Positions 39,732 to 51,901 of a stretch of 64,000 nt of DNA are shown piece by piece. The notes beneath the pieces were generated by a model, which was given only the letters and a program-made list of their open reading frames with translations, was not told where the DNA came from and ran no database searches. Positions within the stretch are counted from its first letter, which is position 1, and each line of letters starts with the position of its first letter. A program made the translations under genes and the position numbers. Location of the stretch: positions 434,001-498,000 of the forward strand of contig NZ_BBNB01000001.1 of assembly GCF_000759835.1 (NCBI RefSeq). Reading direction: 5' to 3'. The DNA comes from Citrobacter sedlakii NBRC 105722. GTDB taxonomy: Bacteria; Pseudomonadota; Gammaproteobacteria; Enterobacterales; Enterobacteriaceae.

Positions 39732-41036
39732 TTAATGCAGCTTCAGACGCGGACGGATAACGCGGTTAATACTGCCCACCAGCATCATCAACCCGGTTTT
39801 GAAGTAACCGTGCAGTGCAATCTGGTGCATCCTGTACAAAGAGATGTACACGAAGCGGGCAATGCGCCCCTCGATCATCATCGAACCTTTGGTCAGGTTC
39901 CCCATCAGACTGCCAACGGTAGAAAAGTTAGACAACGAAACCAGCGAGCCATGGTCTTTATACTGGTATGCCTTCAGCGGTTTACCGTTCATTTGCGCCA
40001 GAATGTTATTCATCGCGCAGGTCGCCATCTGATGCGCAGCCTGGGCGCGCGGTGGAACAAATCCGCCTTCCGGACGCGCGCAGGAAGCACAGTCGCCAAT
40101 CGCATACACGTCAGGATCGCGGGTGGTTTGCAGCGTGGGCTCCACCACCAGTTGATTAATACGGTTGGTTTCGAGACCGCCGATCTCCTTCATGAAGTCC
40201 GGCGCTTTAATCCCTGCCGCCCAGACCATCAGGTCGGCTTCAATGTATTCGCCGTCTTTCGTGTGTAAACCGCCCGCGTCGGCGCTGGTCACCATTGTCT
40301 GGGTCAGTACGCGGACGCCCAGTTTGCTCAGTTCATTATGCGCCGCGCCAGAAATGCGTGGCGGCAGCGCAGGCAGGATGCGCTCGCCCGCTTCCACCAG
40401 CGTGACGTTCAGCGCTTCGTTGGTCAGCCCTTTGTAGCCATAGCTGTGCAATTGTTTCACTGCGTTATGCAGTTCAGCCGAAAGCTCAACGCCGGTTGCC
40501 CCACCGCCGACAATGGCGATATTCACCTTGCCGTTCGCGCCCAGGTTCGCGGAGTATTTCAGGAACAGGTTGAGCATTTCCTGATGGAAACGGCGCGCCT
40601 GATGCGGGTTGTCGAGGAAGATGCAGTGCTCTTTCACGCCCGGCGTGTTGAAATCGTTAGAAGTACTGCCCAGCGCCATCACCAGCGTGTCGTATGCGAT
40701 TTTGCGCTCCGGCACCAACAGTTCGCCTTTCTCGTCGCGCAGTTCGGCAATGGTAATTGTTTTGGCCTCGCGATCGATATCCATTACCGACCCCAACTGG
40801 AACTGGAAGCCGTGATTCCGCGCGTGCGCCAGGTAGCTCAGCGCATCCACGCCTTCATCAAGTGACCCCGTCGCCACTTCGTGCAGCAGGGGTTTCCACA
40901 GATGGCTATGGTTTCTGTCAACCAGCGTAATCTTCGCTTTTTTCTTGCGGCCCAGTTTGTGCCCCAGTTGCGTAGCCATTTCCAGCCCGCCAGCACCCCC
41001 ACCGACAATCACGATCTTTTTCAATGGTGTAGTCAA
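39732..41036 (-). CDS. ndh: Type II NADH:quinone oxidoreductase
   Basis: 434 aa. It oxidises NADH and reduces quinone without pumping protons, on the inner face of the membrane. FAD-binding motif [16 protein letters not shown] at about 10-25 and NADH-binding motif [17 protein letters not shown] near 175-191. An amphipathic C-terminal region anchors it to the membrane. In E. coli it is repressed by FNR without oxygen; a perfect FNR box lies upstream here. Confidence 0.96.
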   Translation of the reverse strand: MTTPLKKIVIVGGGAGGLEMATQLGHKLGRKKKAKITLVDRNHSHLWKPLLHEVATGSLDEGVDALSYLAHARNHGFQFQLGSVMDIDREAKTITIAELRDEKGELLVPERKIAYDTLVMALGSTSNDFNTPGVKEHCIFLDNPHQARRFHQEMLNLFLKYSANLGANGKVNIAIVGGGATGVELSAELHNAVKQLHSYGYKGLTNEALNVTLVEAGERILPALPPRISGAAHNELSKLGVRVLTQTMVTSADAGGLHTKDGEYIEADLMVWAAGIKAPDFMKEIGGLETNRINQLVVEPTLQTTRDPDVYAIGDCASCARPEGGFVPPRAQAAHQMATCAMNNILAQMNGKPLKAYQYKDHGSLVSLSNFSTVGSLMGNLTKGSMMIEGRIARFVYISLYRMHQIALHGYFKTGLMMLVGSINRVIRPRLKLH

Positions 41037-41171
41037 CGCGACCCCCTTAAATGATTAACCAATTGTTAATTAAAAGTTATTAACATAGCCTTTAATTAAC
41101 AACAGGTTACGACAATGAAAATGTTCTTCGAGAGTGAGAATAACACATGCGGTGCATTGGTCATACCAAAA

Positions 41172-41185
41172 TTGATGTGCATCAA
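41172..41185 (-). promoter_or_regulatory. Perfect FNR box upstream of ndh
   Basis: TTGATGTGCATCAA is an exact TTGAT-N4-ATCAA palindrome, about 142 bases before the ndh start codon. E. coli ndh has FNR repression sites in the same region. The rest of the 250-bp gap is AT-rich promoter sequence. Confidence 0.85.
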
Positions 41186-41225
41186 GTTTTGATGCTGAAA
41201 AGATAGACACCTTCTGCCATTTCGC

Positions 41226-41253
41226 CAAAAAAAAAACCAGCCCGAAGGCTGGC
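41226..41253 (-). terminator. Terminator after ycfP
   Basis: On the minus strand GCCAGCC-TTCG-GGCTGG is followed by ten T. It ends the ycfP transcript before the ndh promoter. Confidence 0.9.
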
Positions 41254-41284
41254 GGTCAGGACGCGCATACGCAGTGGTTGACGG

Positions 41285-41827
41285 TCAACCCAGCGTTTTG
41301 AACGCTTTGATTCGCTGCAGATGGGGGGAAATATTCTTGAACTTATGCGTCTGTTCTTCATCCCATACAATTTCGTAAAAATGGTGCAGTTCTTCAGAAG
41401 AGCGCTGACTGTCAAGCGCTTCGTCATGACGGGAAAGAATCACCAGGCAGCGGTCGCGGTTCTTTTCACGGAAGTTCGTCACGCATTTGGTGGCGATATC
41501 GGCGTATTCTTCCGGGCGGTCGATTTTGCCTTCCATGTTCTCATACGGGAACAGGTTCGGATTAAACACCACCTGACGGATGTCGCACAGAAAGCCGATG
41601 CGTTCGGCCCAGTAGCCTCCCAGACCCACACCGCAAATCAGCGGACGATCGTCAACGTTAAGCTGCAACATTTTGTCCACTTCCTTCAGCAGATGTTGCA
41701 TGTCATGTTTCGGATGCCGCGTGCTGTAGCTGATCAGCCTGACGTCCGGGTCGATAAACTGCAACTGCAACACTTTTTCGTGGTTACCCGGGCTGTTAGA
41801 GTCAAAACCGTGTAAATAGATAATCAT
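41285..41827 (-). CDS. ycfP: YcfP, alpha/beta-hydrolase-fold protein of the UPF0227 family
   Basis: 180 aa. The start [18 protein letters not shown] is an esterase-like oxyanion region and [16 protein letters not shown] occupies the nucleophile elbow, but the elbow has glycine where a catalytic serine would be expected (GVGLGG), so hydrolase activity is doubtful. The C-terminal [11 protein letters not shown] would hold the acidic residue. Unknown role. It is the last gene of the hinT-ycfL-lpoB-thiK-nagZ-ycfP group. Confidence 0.9.
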   Translation of the reverse strand: MIIYLHGFDSNSPGNHEKVLQLQFIDPDVRLISYSTRHPKHDMQHLLKEVDKMLQLNVDDRPLICGVGLGGYWAERIGFLCDIRQVVFNPNLFPYENMEGKIDRPEEYADIATKCVTNFREKNRDRCLVILSRHDEALDSQRSSEELHHFYEIVWDEEQTHKFKNISPHLQRIKAFKTLG

Positions 41828-41848
41828 CGCACCCTCACCAAACTTGCG

Positions 41849-43689
<1,841 letters not shown>

Positions 43690-43709
<20 letters not shown>

Positions 43710-44334
43710 CTTTACCTGACCAGATTATCTCGCCAGTTTGTACCAGCATTAATTGCATTTGCAGCGATGGCGCATTGACGTTGCCGGCGGCGCTGGAATA
43801 CAGCACATAGTGCGCGCCAACGTTGCGGGCAATACCAATGGCTTTACTGCGCGTTCCCAGGCTGTCCTGCGGAGAAAGGCCTAACTGCTGTTTCGCCATC
43901 GACAACTGCTGGGCGGAGACCAGCGTAAACTTGCCGTTGTTAGCCAGCGCGTTGCGCAGGGTTTCCGTGGCGTCGCTCGCGTTCAACGACCCGTTTGTCC
44001 GGTTGTTGACGCTGTCCACCAGCAGCACGCTGCCCGAGGTTACGCCATCGGCCTGCAGCATTTTAGCCACCATCGGCTGCATGGCGCCATTCCAGTCGTA
44101 GTGACGAACGCGGGGCGCAGGCGCCGCCGTCTGATCTTCATGCTCAATTGGACCAGGCTGACCCGGGATTTCCGGCACAGAAGGTACGACAGGCGCAGGC
44201 TGCTGAGGCTGCGCGGGCTGCTCCGGCACCGGTTTGACTTCTTCCACTGGCGCAGGCTCACGCTGCGCCACACAGCCGGAAAGCACTATCGCCAGCCCGG
44301 CTAACAGTGCATAGCGACTCAATTTACTCTTCAA
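43690..44334 (-). CDS. lpoB: Penicillin-binding protein activator LpoB
   Basis: 214 aa outer-membrane lipoprotein; lipobox LSGC (Cys21). A proline/glutamine-rich linker spans about 28-72 and lets the globular domain cross the periplasm. The C-terminal domain ([16 protein letters not shown], then [13 protein letters not shown]) binds the UB2H domain of PBP1b and activates its glycan synthesis. Confidence 0.95.
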
Positions 44335-44344
44335 GATTCACCCC

Positions 44345-44722
44345 TTACAAAAAAAGATAAAGTCTGACTTTGTGCGCCCCCAGATAATTGGCGCTGCCAT
44401 AAAGCGTGACCGACGAACGCGCCGGAACTGTCACGCTGCGTGGCGCTTCCAGAGGATGCATTTCTAATCCTCTGGCGTCATACCAGTAAAAACGATAATG
44501 AACGGTAACGGGCTCTTGCCTTTCGTTGTACAGCACTGAAGACGCGGAAGGCTGAAGATCAGAGGTCCTCAACGACGGCGGCTGCGCCGTGATCCCCGCA
44601 GCCAGCAGCGTTGATTCCATCACCAGAGACTGCTCGTCGCTGACCGGTATTTCAGGATGCGAACGACACCCCGCCAGCAGCAGCAGTCCCAGCGAAAGCG
44701 CAAGGCATCCTTTTTTCATCAT
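44345..44722 (-). CDS. ycfL: YcfL family lipoprotein
   Basis: 125 aa. A lipoprotein signal with LLLAGC (Cys19) precedes a small beta-rich DUF1425 domain (VLYNERQEPVTVHYRFYWYDARGLEM). Unknown function. It starts on the last base of hinT's stop and lies 10 bp before lpoB, so the three are cotranscribed. Confidence 0.9.
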   Translation of the reverse strand: MMKKGCLALSLGLLLLAGCRSHPEIPVSDEQSLVMESTLLAAGITAQPPSLRTSDLQPSASSVLYNERQEPVTVHYRFYWYDARGLEMHPLEAPRSVTVPARSSVTLYGSANYLGAHKVRLYLFL

Positions 44723-45081
44723 TACAGCCCTTTATGCGCAAGCATAGGCCCCAGCGCGCGGCCCCCCAGCAGGTGCATGTGGATGTGATACACCTCCTGG
44801 CCGCCGTGACGGTTAGTATTCATAATCAGGCGATAGCCATCTTCTGCGATGCCTTCCTGCGCAGCAATTTTCGCCGCTACGGTGATCATCCGTCCCAGCG
44901 CCTGTTCATGCTCGGCAGTGACATCATTGACCGTCGGGATCAGAATATTGGGGATAATCAGGATGTGGGTGGGCGCCTGCGGTGAGATATCCCGGAATGC
45001 GGTAACCAGTTCATCCTGGTAAACAATGTCTGACGGGATTTCACGACGAATAATTTTGCTGAATATAGTTTCTTCTGCCAC
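44722..45081 (-). CDS. hinT: Purine nucleoside phosphoramidase HinT
   Basis: 119 aa HIT-family hydrolase that splits phosphoramidates such as lysyl-AMP. The histidine triad is [10 protein letters not shown] with His99, His101 and His103. First gene of the hinT-ycfL-lpoB-thiK-nagZ-ycfP series. Cytosolic. Confidence 0.96.
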   Translation of the reverse strand: MAEETIFSKIIRREIPSDIVYQDELVTAFRDISPQAPTHILIIPNILIPTVNDVTAEHEQALGRMITVAAKIAAQEGIAEDGYRLIMNTNRHGGQEVYHIHMHLLGGRALGPMLAHKGL

Positions 45082-45260
45082 GACGTTTTCCTTTTCTTAA
45101 AATTGCCATGCGTGATGCCATGCTACGCTGAGCCACACTGCCAGTATAGAGTATGATCGACTTAAAGCCGCTCTTTCAACCTTAAGCCACGATTTCTTAA
45201 GCAAAAAACGCGCATCGCCGTACAGGTTCTCTGCTTTCCCCTCCCCGCGACGTCTAAAAG

Positions 45261-45281
45261 TTCTGAAACAAGATTTCAGAA
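45261..45281. repeat. Inverted repeat TTCTGAAA-N5-TTTCAGAA upstream of fhuE
   Basis: A perfect eight-base inverted repeat with a five-base spacer lies in the 348-bp gap between hinT and fhuE, about 150 bp before the fhuE ATG. It could be a regulator site; it lacks a T-run of terminator type. I do not recognise a cognate protein. Confidence 0.45.
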
Positions 45282-45313
45282 AGCCTGTAACCTCTGTTTA
45301 CACAGTGAATATG

Positions 45314-45350
45314 AATGCGTATATTTCGCATTTGCATTTTCATGCGCAAT
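45314..45350 (-). promoter_or_regulatory. Degenerate Fur-like region upstream of fhuE
   Basis: On the minus strand GAAAATGCAAATGCGAAAT resembles tandem GATAAT-like hexamers of a Fur array. fhuE is Fur-repressed in E. coli, so a site is expected here, but the match is much poorer than the iutA box. Confidence 0.4.
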
Positions 45351-45429
45351 GATAAGCCAGACAATAAAAAAGGGTTCATCGCCGCCCCGCGCAGCCTGAA
45401 TCACTATCTTCACTATTAAGGGTTTTCTC

Positions 45430-47625
45430 ATGTCTTTCATCACACACCGCAGGGACGAACAGCGCCAACCTGCCGCAACCCCATCGTTGCTGGCAGCCTG
45501 TATCGCAGTGGCAATGATGCCCTCCGCAAGTTTCGCAGCTTCCGTTACCGAAGATACCGTCATTGTGGACGGTTCCGTCCCGGACATTTCTGATGCCAGC
45601 GATGAACACGATTACAGCGTAAAAACCACCAACGCCGCCACGAAAATGGCAATGACGCAGCGCGATATTCCGCAATCGGTAAGCATCGTCAGCCAGCAGC
45701 GTATGGAAGACCAACAACTGCACACTCTCGGTGACGTGATGGATAACACGCTGGGAATTAGCCGAAGCCAGGCGGATTCAGACCGCAGCAGCTATTATTC
45801 GCGCGGGTTTGAGATCGACAATTATATGGTCGACGGTATTCCTACGTACTTTGAATCGCGCTGGAACCTCGGTGACGCGTTGTCCGACACCGCGCTTTTT
45901 GAACGCGTGGAAGTGGTGCGCGGCGCCAACGGTCTGATGACAGGAACCGGCAACCCGTCGGCCTCCATCAATATGATCCGCAAGCATGCCACCCGTCGGG
46001 AGTTTACGGGAGATGTTTCTGCGGAATACGGCAGTTGGAATAAACAGCGTTACGTGATGGATCTGCAAAGTCCGCTTACGGATGACGGAAATGTTCGCGC
46101 GCGCGTCGTGGCCGGTTATCAAAATAATGACTCATGGCTGGATCGCTACACTAGCGAAAAAACCTTCTTCTCCGGTATTCTCGACGCGGATTTGGGCGAG
46201 ACCACCAGCCTGGCGGCAGGTTATGAATATCAAAAAATCGATGTGAACAGCCCGACATGGGGCGGCCTGCCGCGCTGGAACACCGACGGCAGCAAAAATA
46301 GCTATGATCGCGCCCGTAGCACAGCGCCGGACTGGGCTTACAACGATAAAGAGATCAACAAGGTTTTCGTCACACTCAAGCAGCGCTTTGCCGATACCTG
46401 GCAGGCAACAATGAATGCCACTCACTCTGAAGTGAAATTCGACAGTAAGACAATGTATATCGATGCGTTAGTCAATAAAGCCGACGGTACGCTGGTTGGC
46501 CCTTACGCCAGCTATGGCCCCGGTTTTGACTACGTAGGCGGTACCGGCTGGAACAGCGGTAAGCGTAAGGTCGACGCGGTAGATCTGTTTGCCGACGGCG
46601 GCTACGACCTGTTTGGTCGTCAGCATAACCTGATGTTCGGTGGTAGCTACAGTAAGCAAAATAACCGCTATTTCAGTTCGTGGGCGAATGTTTTCCCGGA
46701 CGAAATTGGCAATTTCGCTGACTTCGACGGTCATTTCCCACAAACACAATGGACGCCGCAGTCGCTGGCCCAGGATGACACCACGCATATGAAGTCGTTG
46801 TATGCCGCGACCCGTGTTTCTCTGGCTGACCCGCTGCATCTGATCCTCGGCGCGCGCTACACTAACTGGCGTATCGACACCCTGACCTACAGCATGGAGA
46901 AAAACCATACCACGCCGTATGCCGGTCTGGTTTATGACATCAACGATAACTGGTCCACCTATGCCAGCTACACATCGATCTTCCAGCCGCAGAACAAGCG
47001 CGACAGCTCGGGTAAATACCTTTCCCCCATCACCGGAAATAACTATGAGGTGGGCCTGAAATCTGACTGGATGAATAGCCGTCTGACCACCACCCTGTCT
47101 CTGTTCCGCATCGAGCAGGACAACCTTGCTCAGTCCACCGGTTCACCTATCGCCGGTAGCAACGGAGAGACCGCGTATAAAGCCGCGAACGGCACCGTCA
47201 GCAAAGGGGTTGAATTTGAGATCAACGGCGCGATCACCGATAACTGGCAGATGACCTTTGGCGCAACGCGCTACCTCGCTGACGATAACGAAGGTAATGC
47301 GGTGAATCCGTATCTGCCGCGCACGTCGGTCAAACTGTTCACCCGTTATCGCCTGCCGGCGATGCCAGAACTGACCGTTGGCGGCGGCGTTAACTGGCAG
47401 AACCGCGTCTACAGCGATACCGTCACGCCATACGGCACTTTCCGTGCGGAACAGGGCAGCTACGCGCTGGTGGATCTTTTCACCCGCTACCAGGTGACCA
47501 AAAACTTTTCGTTGCAGGGTAACGTGAACAATCTGTTTGATAAAACCTACGACACCAACATCGAAGGGTCTATCGTGTACGGCGAACCGCGTAACGTGAG
47601 CATCACCGCCACGTATCAGTTCTGA
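45430..47625 (+). CDS. fhuE: TonB-dependent ferric coprogen/rhodotorulic acid receptor FhuE
   Basis: 731 aa outer-membrane receptor, close to E. coli FhuE in length. Signal peptide ends near ASFAAS; the TonB box region EDTVIVDG follows; the plug domain includes DIPQSVSIVSQQRMED and the barrel ends in ITATYQF. It imports hydroxamate siderophores such as coprogen and ferrioxamine B. It stands between hinT and ptsG as in E. coli. Confidence 0.94.
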   Translation: MSFITHRRDEQRQPAATPSLLAACIAVAMMPSASFAASVTEDTVIVDGSVPDISDASDEHDYSVKTTNAATKMAMTQRDIPQSVSIVSQQRMEDQQLHTLGDVMDNTLGISRSQADSDRSSYYSRGFEIDNYMVDGIPTYFESRWNLGDALSDTALFERVEVVRGANGLMTGTGNPSASINMIRKHATRREFTGDVSAEYGSWNKQRYVMDLQSPLTDDGNVRARVVAGYQNNDSWLDRYTSEKTFFSGILDADLGETTSLAAGYEYQKIDVNSPTWGGLPRWNTDGSKNSYDRARSTAPDWAYNDKEINKVFVTLKQRFADTWQATMNATHSEVKFDSKTMYIDALVNKADGTLVGPYASYGPGFDYVGGTGWNSGKRKVDAVDLFADGGYDLFGRQHNLMFGGSYSKQNNRYFSSWANVFPDEIGNFADFDGHFPQTQWTPQSLAQDDTTHMKSLYAATRVSLADPLHLILGARYTNWRIDTLTYSMEKNHTTPYAGLVYDINDNWSTYASYTSIFQPQNKRDSSGKYLSPITGNNYEVGLKSDWMNSRLTTTLSLFRIEQDNLAQSTGSPIAGSNGETAYKAANGTVSKGVEFEINGAITDNWQMTFGATRYLADDNEGNAVNPYLPRTSVKLFTRYRLPAMPELTVGGGVNWQNRVYSDTVTPYGTFRAEQGSYALVDLFTRYQVTKNFSLQGNVNNLFDKTYDTNIEGSIVYGEPRNVSITATYQF

Positions 47626-47673
47626 TATAGCTGCCGGACCCTGTTCGGCTTTTCATACGCACCGTTCAGGATG

Positions 47674-47703
47674 TAAAAAAGGCAGCCATGCGGCTGCCTT
47701 AGT
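47674..47703 (-). terminator. Terminator after ptsG
   Basis: AAGGCAGCC-GCAT-GGCTGCC on the minus strand is followed by TTTTTT; the stem is nine bp. It lies between the converging fhuE and ptsG genes. Confidence 0.88.
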
Positions 47704-47723
47704 TCTCCCCAACGTCTTACTGC

Positions 47724-49157
47724 TTAGCTGTTACGGATATATTCATCCATTTCCGTTTTCAGGTTATCGGATTTTGTACCGAAAATCGCCTGAACGCCAG
47801 AACCCGCAACAACCACGCCTGCCGCACCCAGTTTCTTCAGGCCAGCCTGATCCACTTTCGCGACGTCAGCCACGCTGACACGCAGACGGGTAATACACGC
47901 GTCCAGGTTGGTGATGTTTTCTTTACCACCAAATGCCGCCACCAGTGCCGGAGCCATTTCGCTGGTCGCGCCCGCTTTCGCGTCGTCAGTGCTGTCTTCA
48001 CGACCCGGCGTTTTCAGGTCCAGCGCCTTGATCAGAACGCGGAAGACGGTGTAGTAAACGATCGCATAACCTGCGCCGACAATCGGGAACAGCCACAGTT
48101 TGCTGCTGTTACCGGACAGGACGATAAAATCGATCAGACCGTGCGAGAAGGAAGTACCGTCACGCATACCCAGCAGGATACAGATTGGGAACGCCAGACC
48201 GGCCAGGATCGCGTGGATAATGTACAGGATCGGCGCAACGAACATGAAGGAGAACTCGATCGGCTCGGTGATACCGGTCAGGAACGAGGTCAGCGCTGCG
48301 GAGATCATGATACCGCCCACTTTCGCGCGGTTTTCCGGTTTAGCCGAGTGCCAGATGGCGATAGCCGCCGCCGGCAGACCATACATTTTGAACAGGAAGC
48401 CGCCGGACAGTTTGCCCGCCGTCGGGTCGCCCGCCATATAGCGAGGAATGTCGCCGTGGAAGACCTGACCTGCCGCGTTGGTGTATTCGCCGATCTGCAT
48501 CTGGAAAGGAACGTTCCAGATATGGTGCAGACCAAACGGCACCAGGCAACGCTCAATGAAGCCGTAGATACCGAACGCCACAACCGGGTTCTGGTAAGCC
48601 GCCCACTGCGAGAACGTCTGGATAGCCGTACCGATAGGCGGCCAGATAAAGGAGAGGATCACGCCGGTAAAGATTGCCGCCAGGCCGGAGATGATTGGCA
48701 CAAAGCGCTTACCAGCAAAGAAGCCAAGATACTCAGGCAGCTTGATGCGGTAGAAACGGTTGAACATGTACGCCGCAATCGCACCGGAGATAATCCCCCC
48801 GAGAACACCGGTATCCGCAAGGTGTTTTGCTGCGATCTCTTCAGCCGGTAAATGCAGAACCAGCGGCGCAACCACGGCCATGGTTTTCACCATGATGCCA
48901 TAGGCAACCACCGCCGCCAGAGCAGACACGCCGTCGTTGTTGGTAAAACCAAGCGCGACACCGATAGCGAAAATAAGCGGCATGTTTGCAAAAACAGAAC
49001 CGCCTGCTTCTGCCATGACATGCGAGACAACGGCTGGCAGCCAGCTGAAGTTTGCGGAACCGACGCCCAGCAGGATACCTGCGATAGGCAATACGGATAC
49101 CGGCAGCATCAGCGATTTACCGACCTTTTGCAGGTTAGCAAATGCATTCTTAAACAT
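47724..49157 (-). CDS. ptsG: Glucose-specific PTS enzyme IICB
   Basis: 477 aa, the E. coli length, starting at [19 protein letters not shown]; an upstream in-frame ATG at 49241 adds 28 unrelated residues. The IIC domain has about ten membrane segments and the substrate motif [12 protein letters not shown]. The IIB domain at the C-terminus carries the phosphorylated cysteine in [11 protein letters not shown] (Cys421). It imports and phosphorylates glucose. Regulatory sites for SgrS, Mlc and CRP are visible upstream. Confidence 0.97.
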   Translation of the reverse strand: MFKNAFANLQKVGKSLMLPVSVLPIAGILLGVGSANFSWLPAVVSHVMAEAGGSVFANMPLIFAIGVALGFTNNDGVSALAAVVAYGIMVKTMAVVAPLVLHLPAEEIAAKHLADTGVLGGIISGAIAAYMFNRFYRIKLPEYLGFFAGKRFVPIISGLAAIFTGVILSFIWPPIGTAIQTFSQWAAYQNPVVAFGIYGFIERCLVPFGLHHIWNVPFQMQIGEYTNAAGQVFHGDIPRYMAGDPTAGKLSGGFLFKMYGLPAAAIAIWHSAKPENRAKVGGIMISAALTSFLTGITEPIEFSFMFVAPILYIIHAILAGLAFPICILLGMRDGTSFSHGLIDFIVLSGNSSKLWLFPIVGAGYAIVYYTVFRVLIKALDLKTPGREDSTDDAKAGATSEMAPALVAAFGGKENITNLDACITRLRVSVADVAKVDQAGLKKLGAAGVVVAGSGVQAIFGTKSDNLKTEMDEYIRNS

Positions 49158-49179
49158 AATTAGGAGTGCTCCTGAGTAT
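49158..49179 (-). promoter_or_regulatory. SgrS small-RNA pairing region on ptsG mRNA
   Basis: The 5' leader just before the ATG reads ACTCAGGAGCACTCCTAATT. In E. coli SgrS pairs with the nearly identical ACTCAGGAGCACTCTCAATT and blocks ribosome entry, with RNase E degradation, during sugar-phosphate stress. The ribosome site GGAG lies inside. Confidence 0.7.
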
Positions 49180-49250
49180 TGGTGTTTTTCTACGTTTTCA
49201 CGCATTAGCAAGGGGGGAGAGCCTCGCCGTGGACAGGGCATCTAAGCGCC

Positions 49251-49278
49251 CTTTATTTATTACACAGAGTAAAATAAA
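49251..49278 (-). promoter_or_regulatory. Mlc operator upstream of ptsG
   Basis: TTTATTTTACTCTGTGTAATAAATAAAG on the minus strand is essentially the E. coli ptsG Mlc site. Mlc represses ptsG without glucose. Its location about 95-120 bp before the ATG agrees with the E. coli promoter. Confidence 0.8.
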
Positions 49279-49289
49279 TCAGCTTATTT

Positions 49290-49311
49290 TTGTTTGACGA
49301 CCATCACGTTT
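49290..49311 (-). promoter_or_regulatory. CRP site upstream of ptsG
   Basis: On the minus strand ACGTGATGGTCGTCAAACA resembles a CRP site (GTGA-N6-TCAA), just upstream of the Mlc operator as in E. coli ptsG. The remainder of the gap to tatD shows no gene. Confidence 0.6.
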
Positions 49312-49450
49312 CAACTCCGCCCGGTGCCATAAGTTGCACATTTTGACAAAAATCGTTTCATAATGTGTCAAGCTGTTCATTCACCGCCCAGTTTGTGGCG
49401 GTGAACTTTACTCGCTTTGCTGATTAATTACGAGCTTTAAAAAAACTCGC

Positions 49451-50248
49451 TTAAGAGGCGGATTGCAGGCGGGACGCGTCGATATGGAACAGGCGGGCAA
49501 AGTTATCGGTGGTGATTTGCGCCAGTTCTTCAACGGCAACACCCTTCAATACGGCCATGTATTCCGCAATATCACGTACCATTGCCGGCTGGTTCTCTTT
49601 GCCACGGTGCGGAACCGGAGCGAGATAAGGAGAATCCGTCTCCACCAACAGGCGATCCAACGGCACATAGCGTGCGGCATCGCGTAACTGCTCGGCGTTA
49701 CGGAAGGTCACAATACCGGAAAAAGAGATATAAAAGCCTAAATCCAGTAATTTACCCGCCGTTTCTCTGTCTTCAGTAAAACAGTGTAGTACGCCACCGC
49801 AATCCGTCACCTTTTCATTACGCAGAATCGCCAGCGTGTCGGCGCGGGCGTCACGAGTGTGCACAATCACCGGTTTGTTCAGCTCACGGCCAATCTGAAT
49901 ATGATGAATAAATGACGCCTGCTGACGAACCTTCGTTTCGGGGGTGTAATAATAGTCCAGCCCGGTTTCCCCCATCGCCACAACGCCCTCTTCTGCCGCC
50001 AGTCGCCGCAGTTCTTCCACTTCGAACGGCTCATCCTGGTTAAGCGGATGTACGCCGCAGGAGAACACCACGTTATCGCGCTCACCCACCAGCTCGCGCA
50101 TCGCGCGGTAGCCTGGCAGCGTGGTCGCCACCGCCAGACAGAACTTCACATCGCGTGCGGCGGCTTTCGTCAGCACATCGTCCACGTCCTTATGCAGAGA
50201 TTGATAATCCAGGCCATCAAGATGGCAGTGCGAGTCGACTAAAAACAT
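49451..50248 (-). CDS. ycfH: TatD-family metal-dependent hydrolase YcfH
   Basis: 265 aa from MFLVDSHCHLDGLDY, the E. coli length; an upstream ATG at 50308 overlaps holB and is not used. The two-metal TIM-barrel motifs are SHCHLD, the glutamate in GETGLDYYY, HTRDA, HCF and LVETDSPYLAP. The related TatD is a DNase; the substrate of YcfH is not settled. It follows holB by 10 bp. Confidence 0.93.
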   Translation of the reverse strand: MFLVDSHCHLDGLDYQSLHKDVDDVLTKAAARDVKFCLAVATTLPGYRAMRELVGERDNVVFSCGVHPLNQDEPFEVEELRRLAAEEGVVAMGETGLDYYYTPETKVRQQASFIHHIQIGRELNKPVIVHTRDARADTLAILRNEKVTDCGGVLHCFTEDRETAGKLLDLGFYISFSGIVTFRNAEQLRDAARYVPLDRLLVETDSPYLAPVPHRGKENQPAMVRDIAEYMAVLKGVAVEELAQITTDNFARLFHIDASRLQSAS

Positions 50249-50258
50249 AATGTCTCTC

Positions 50259-51263
50259 TTAAAGATGGGAAACTGGCAACACGGCGCCAGGTTGCAGGTA
50301 ATGCTCAATTTGTAAAAGGAGATCGGTTAAGACCAGTTCACGGTTTATTGCCGTCATACTGAGCAACTGTTCACGGCAATGGCAGACGGCGCTCAGGATC
50401 GCCTGGATCCGGTTTGTAGACAACTGCCCGGCAAGCATTGCCACCAGCTCTCCGGCATCCGCATTGGTTAACCATGTCGCCCCATGCTGGCGCTTCAGCG
50501 CATCCATCAGCAGGGTCGCCAGCCAGTGTAGTCTCGCGGGCGCATGCTCATGATTCAACACCGGCAGCAGGCTGTACCAGTCACCGCCGGGCACGCTGCC
50601 TGAAAGCGCCTGGCACAGCGCTTCGCGTTGCGCCCAACCGTCGGATTGCAGTAATGCCAGCGCCGCGCCCGGCGAGCCTGCGCTCAGGCGCAGCGCGGTC
50701 AACAGCGACGTTTGTGACACCGTCACTTCTCGCGCGAGCCACGTGATCGCATAGTTTTCCGCAGGTGGCGCAAGGTGATGCAAACGACAGCGGCTGCGCA
50801 ACGTCGCCAGAAGACGCGCAGGTTCCCGCGTAGCAAGAAAGAACCACGTTTGCTCAGGCGGTTCCTCCAGGGTTTTAAGCAAGGCGTTCGCCGCGGCATC
50901 GGTCAACAGCGCCGCGTCGGGGATCCACACCACTTTCGCCCCGCCAAGACGCGCCCGCTCGTAGAGTTTCTCCCCCACTTCGCGAACCGCGTCGATGCCC
51001 AGCACGTTTTTCCCTTTTTCCGGAAACAGGGAATAATAGTCCGGATGCGTGCCCGCCTGCATCAGCTGGCAGCCACGGCAGTGGCCGCAGCTTTTATGAC
51101 CGTCCGGCTGCTGACAGAGCAGAAATCGGCTGAGCGCGTAGATCAGGGCATCATCGCCCATTCCCGGCAGTGCCTGGATCAGTAGCGCATGGTGACCCCG
51201 TCCTTCCTGATAGCTTGCTACCAGTTTTTCAAAGTCCGGTCGTAACCATGGATACCATTTCAT
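50259..51263 (-). CDS. holB: DNA polymerase III delta prime subunit
   Basis: 334 aa, the E. coli length, starting [15 protein letters not shown]. It is part of the clamp loader. The zinc site has Cys50, Cys59, Cys62 and Cys65 ([18 protein letters not shown]). As expected for delta prime, the P-loop position is degenerate ([14 protein letters not shown]), so it does not bind ATP. The start overlaps the tmk stop by four bases. Confidence 0.96.
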   Translation of the reverse strand: MKWYPWLRPDFEKLVASYQEGRGHHALLIQALPGMGDDALIYALSRFLLCQQPDGHKSCGHCRGCQLMQAGTHPDYYSLFPEKGKNVLGIDAVREVGEKLYERARLGGAKVVWIPDAALLTDAAANALLKTLEEPPEQTWFFLATREPARLLATLRSRCRLHHLAPPAENYAITWLAREVTVSQTSLLTALRLSAGSPGAALALLQSDGWAQREALCQALSGSVPGGDWYSLLPVLNHEHAPARLHWLATLLMDALKRQHGATWLTNADAGELVAMLAGQLSTNRIQAILSAVCHCREQLLSMTAINRELVLTDLLLQIEHYLQPGAVLPVSHL

Positions 51264-51901
51264 GCGCCCTGCTCCTTCACCCACCCGGTCACAGTGGTAC
51301 GAATAGCATTCATTACAACGTCCAGCGGCTGCGTCGCATCAATCGTGCGAATGCTTGCATCCTGGGCCGCCAACTCCAGATAGCGGGCGCGGGTGCGATT
51401 AAAAAAGTCAAAAGACTCCTGCTCAATACGGTCCAGCTCGCCGCGCGCGCGCGCGCGTTTCAGCCCAACTTCAGGCGTAACATCCAGATAAAGCGTCAAA
51501 TCCGGCCGGAAATCGCCGAGTACTGCGTCACGCAGTGTGGCAAGCATCTGCTGATCGATACCGCGTCCGCCGCCCTGGTACGCCTGGGTGGAAAGATCGT
51601 GACGGTCGCCAATCACCCACGTCCCTTTTGCCAGCGCGGGTTTAATGACCGTTTCCACAAGCTGGACGCGCGCTGCATAAAACATCAGCACTTCGGCTTT
51701 GTCGGTGATGATCTCATCGCCGACAGATTTGATGTCCAGCACCAGACTGCGCAGTTTTTCCGCCAGTTGCGTGCCGCCCGGCTCGCGGGTAAAAACCATG
51801 TCGCGGATGCCGAGCTGTTCGAGCGTCTCAACCACGATATTTCTCGCGGTCGTTTTACCGGCGCCTTCCAGCCCCTCGATGACGATATACTTACTGCGCA
51901 T
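51260..51901 (-). CDS. tmk: Thymidylate kinase
   Basis: 213 aa. Converts dTMP to dTDP. P-loop [10 protein letters not shown] near residues 10-19, the DR(H/Y) region [19 protein letters not shown], and a lid segment rich in arginine ([12 protein letters not shown]). It overlaps mltG and holB by a few bases, so the genes are cotranslated. Confidence 0.96.
   Translation of the reverse strand: MRSKYIVIEGLEGAGKTTARNIVVETLEQLGIRDMVFTREPGGTQLAEKLRSLVLDIKSVGDEIITDKAEVLMFYAARVQLVETVIKPALAKGTWVIGDRHDLSTQAYQGGGRGIDQQMLATLRDAVLGDFRPDLTLYLDVTPEVGLKRARARGELDRIEQESFDFFNRTRARYLELAAQDASIRTIDATQPLDVVMNAIRTTVTGWVKEQGA

Noticed and set aside
41178..41194. Inverted repeat GCATCAA-GTT-TTGATGC near the ndh FNR box
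   Set aside because: It overlaps the exact FNR palindrome and is explained by the repeated GATG/CATC ends; no T-run, so not called as a separate site.
48141..48851. 236-codon plus-strand frame opposite ptsG
   Set aside because: Shadow of ptsG; strongly charged low-complexity translation.
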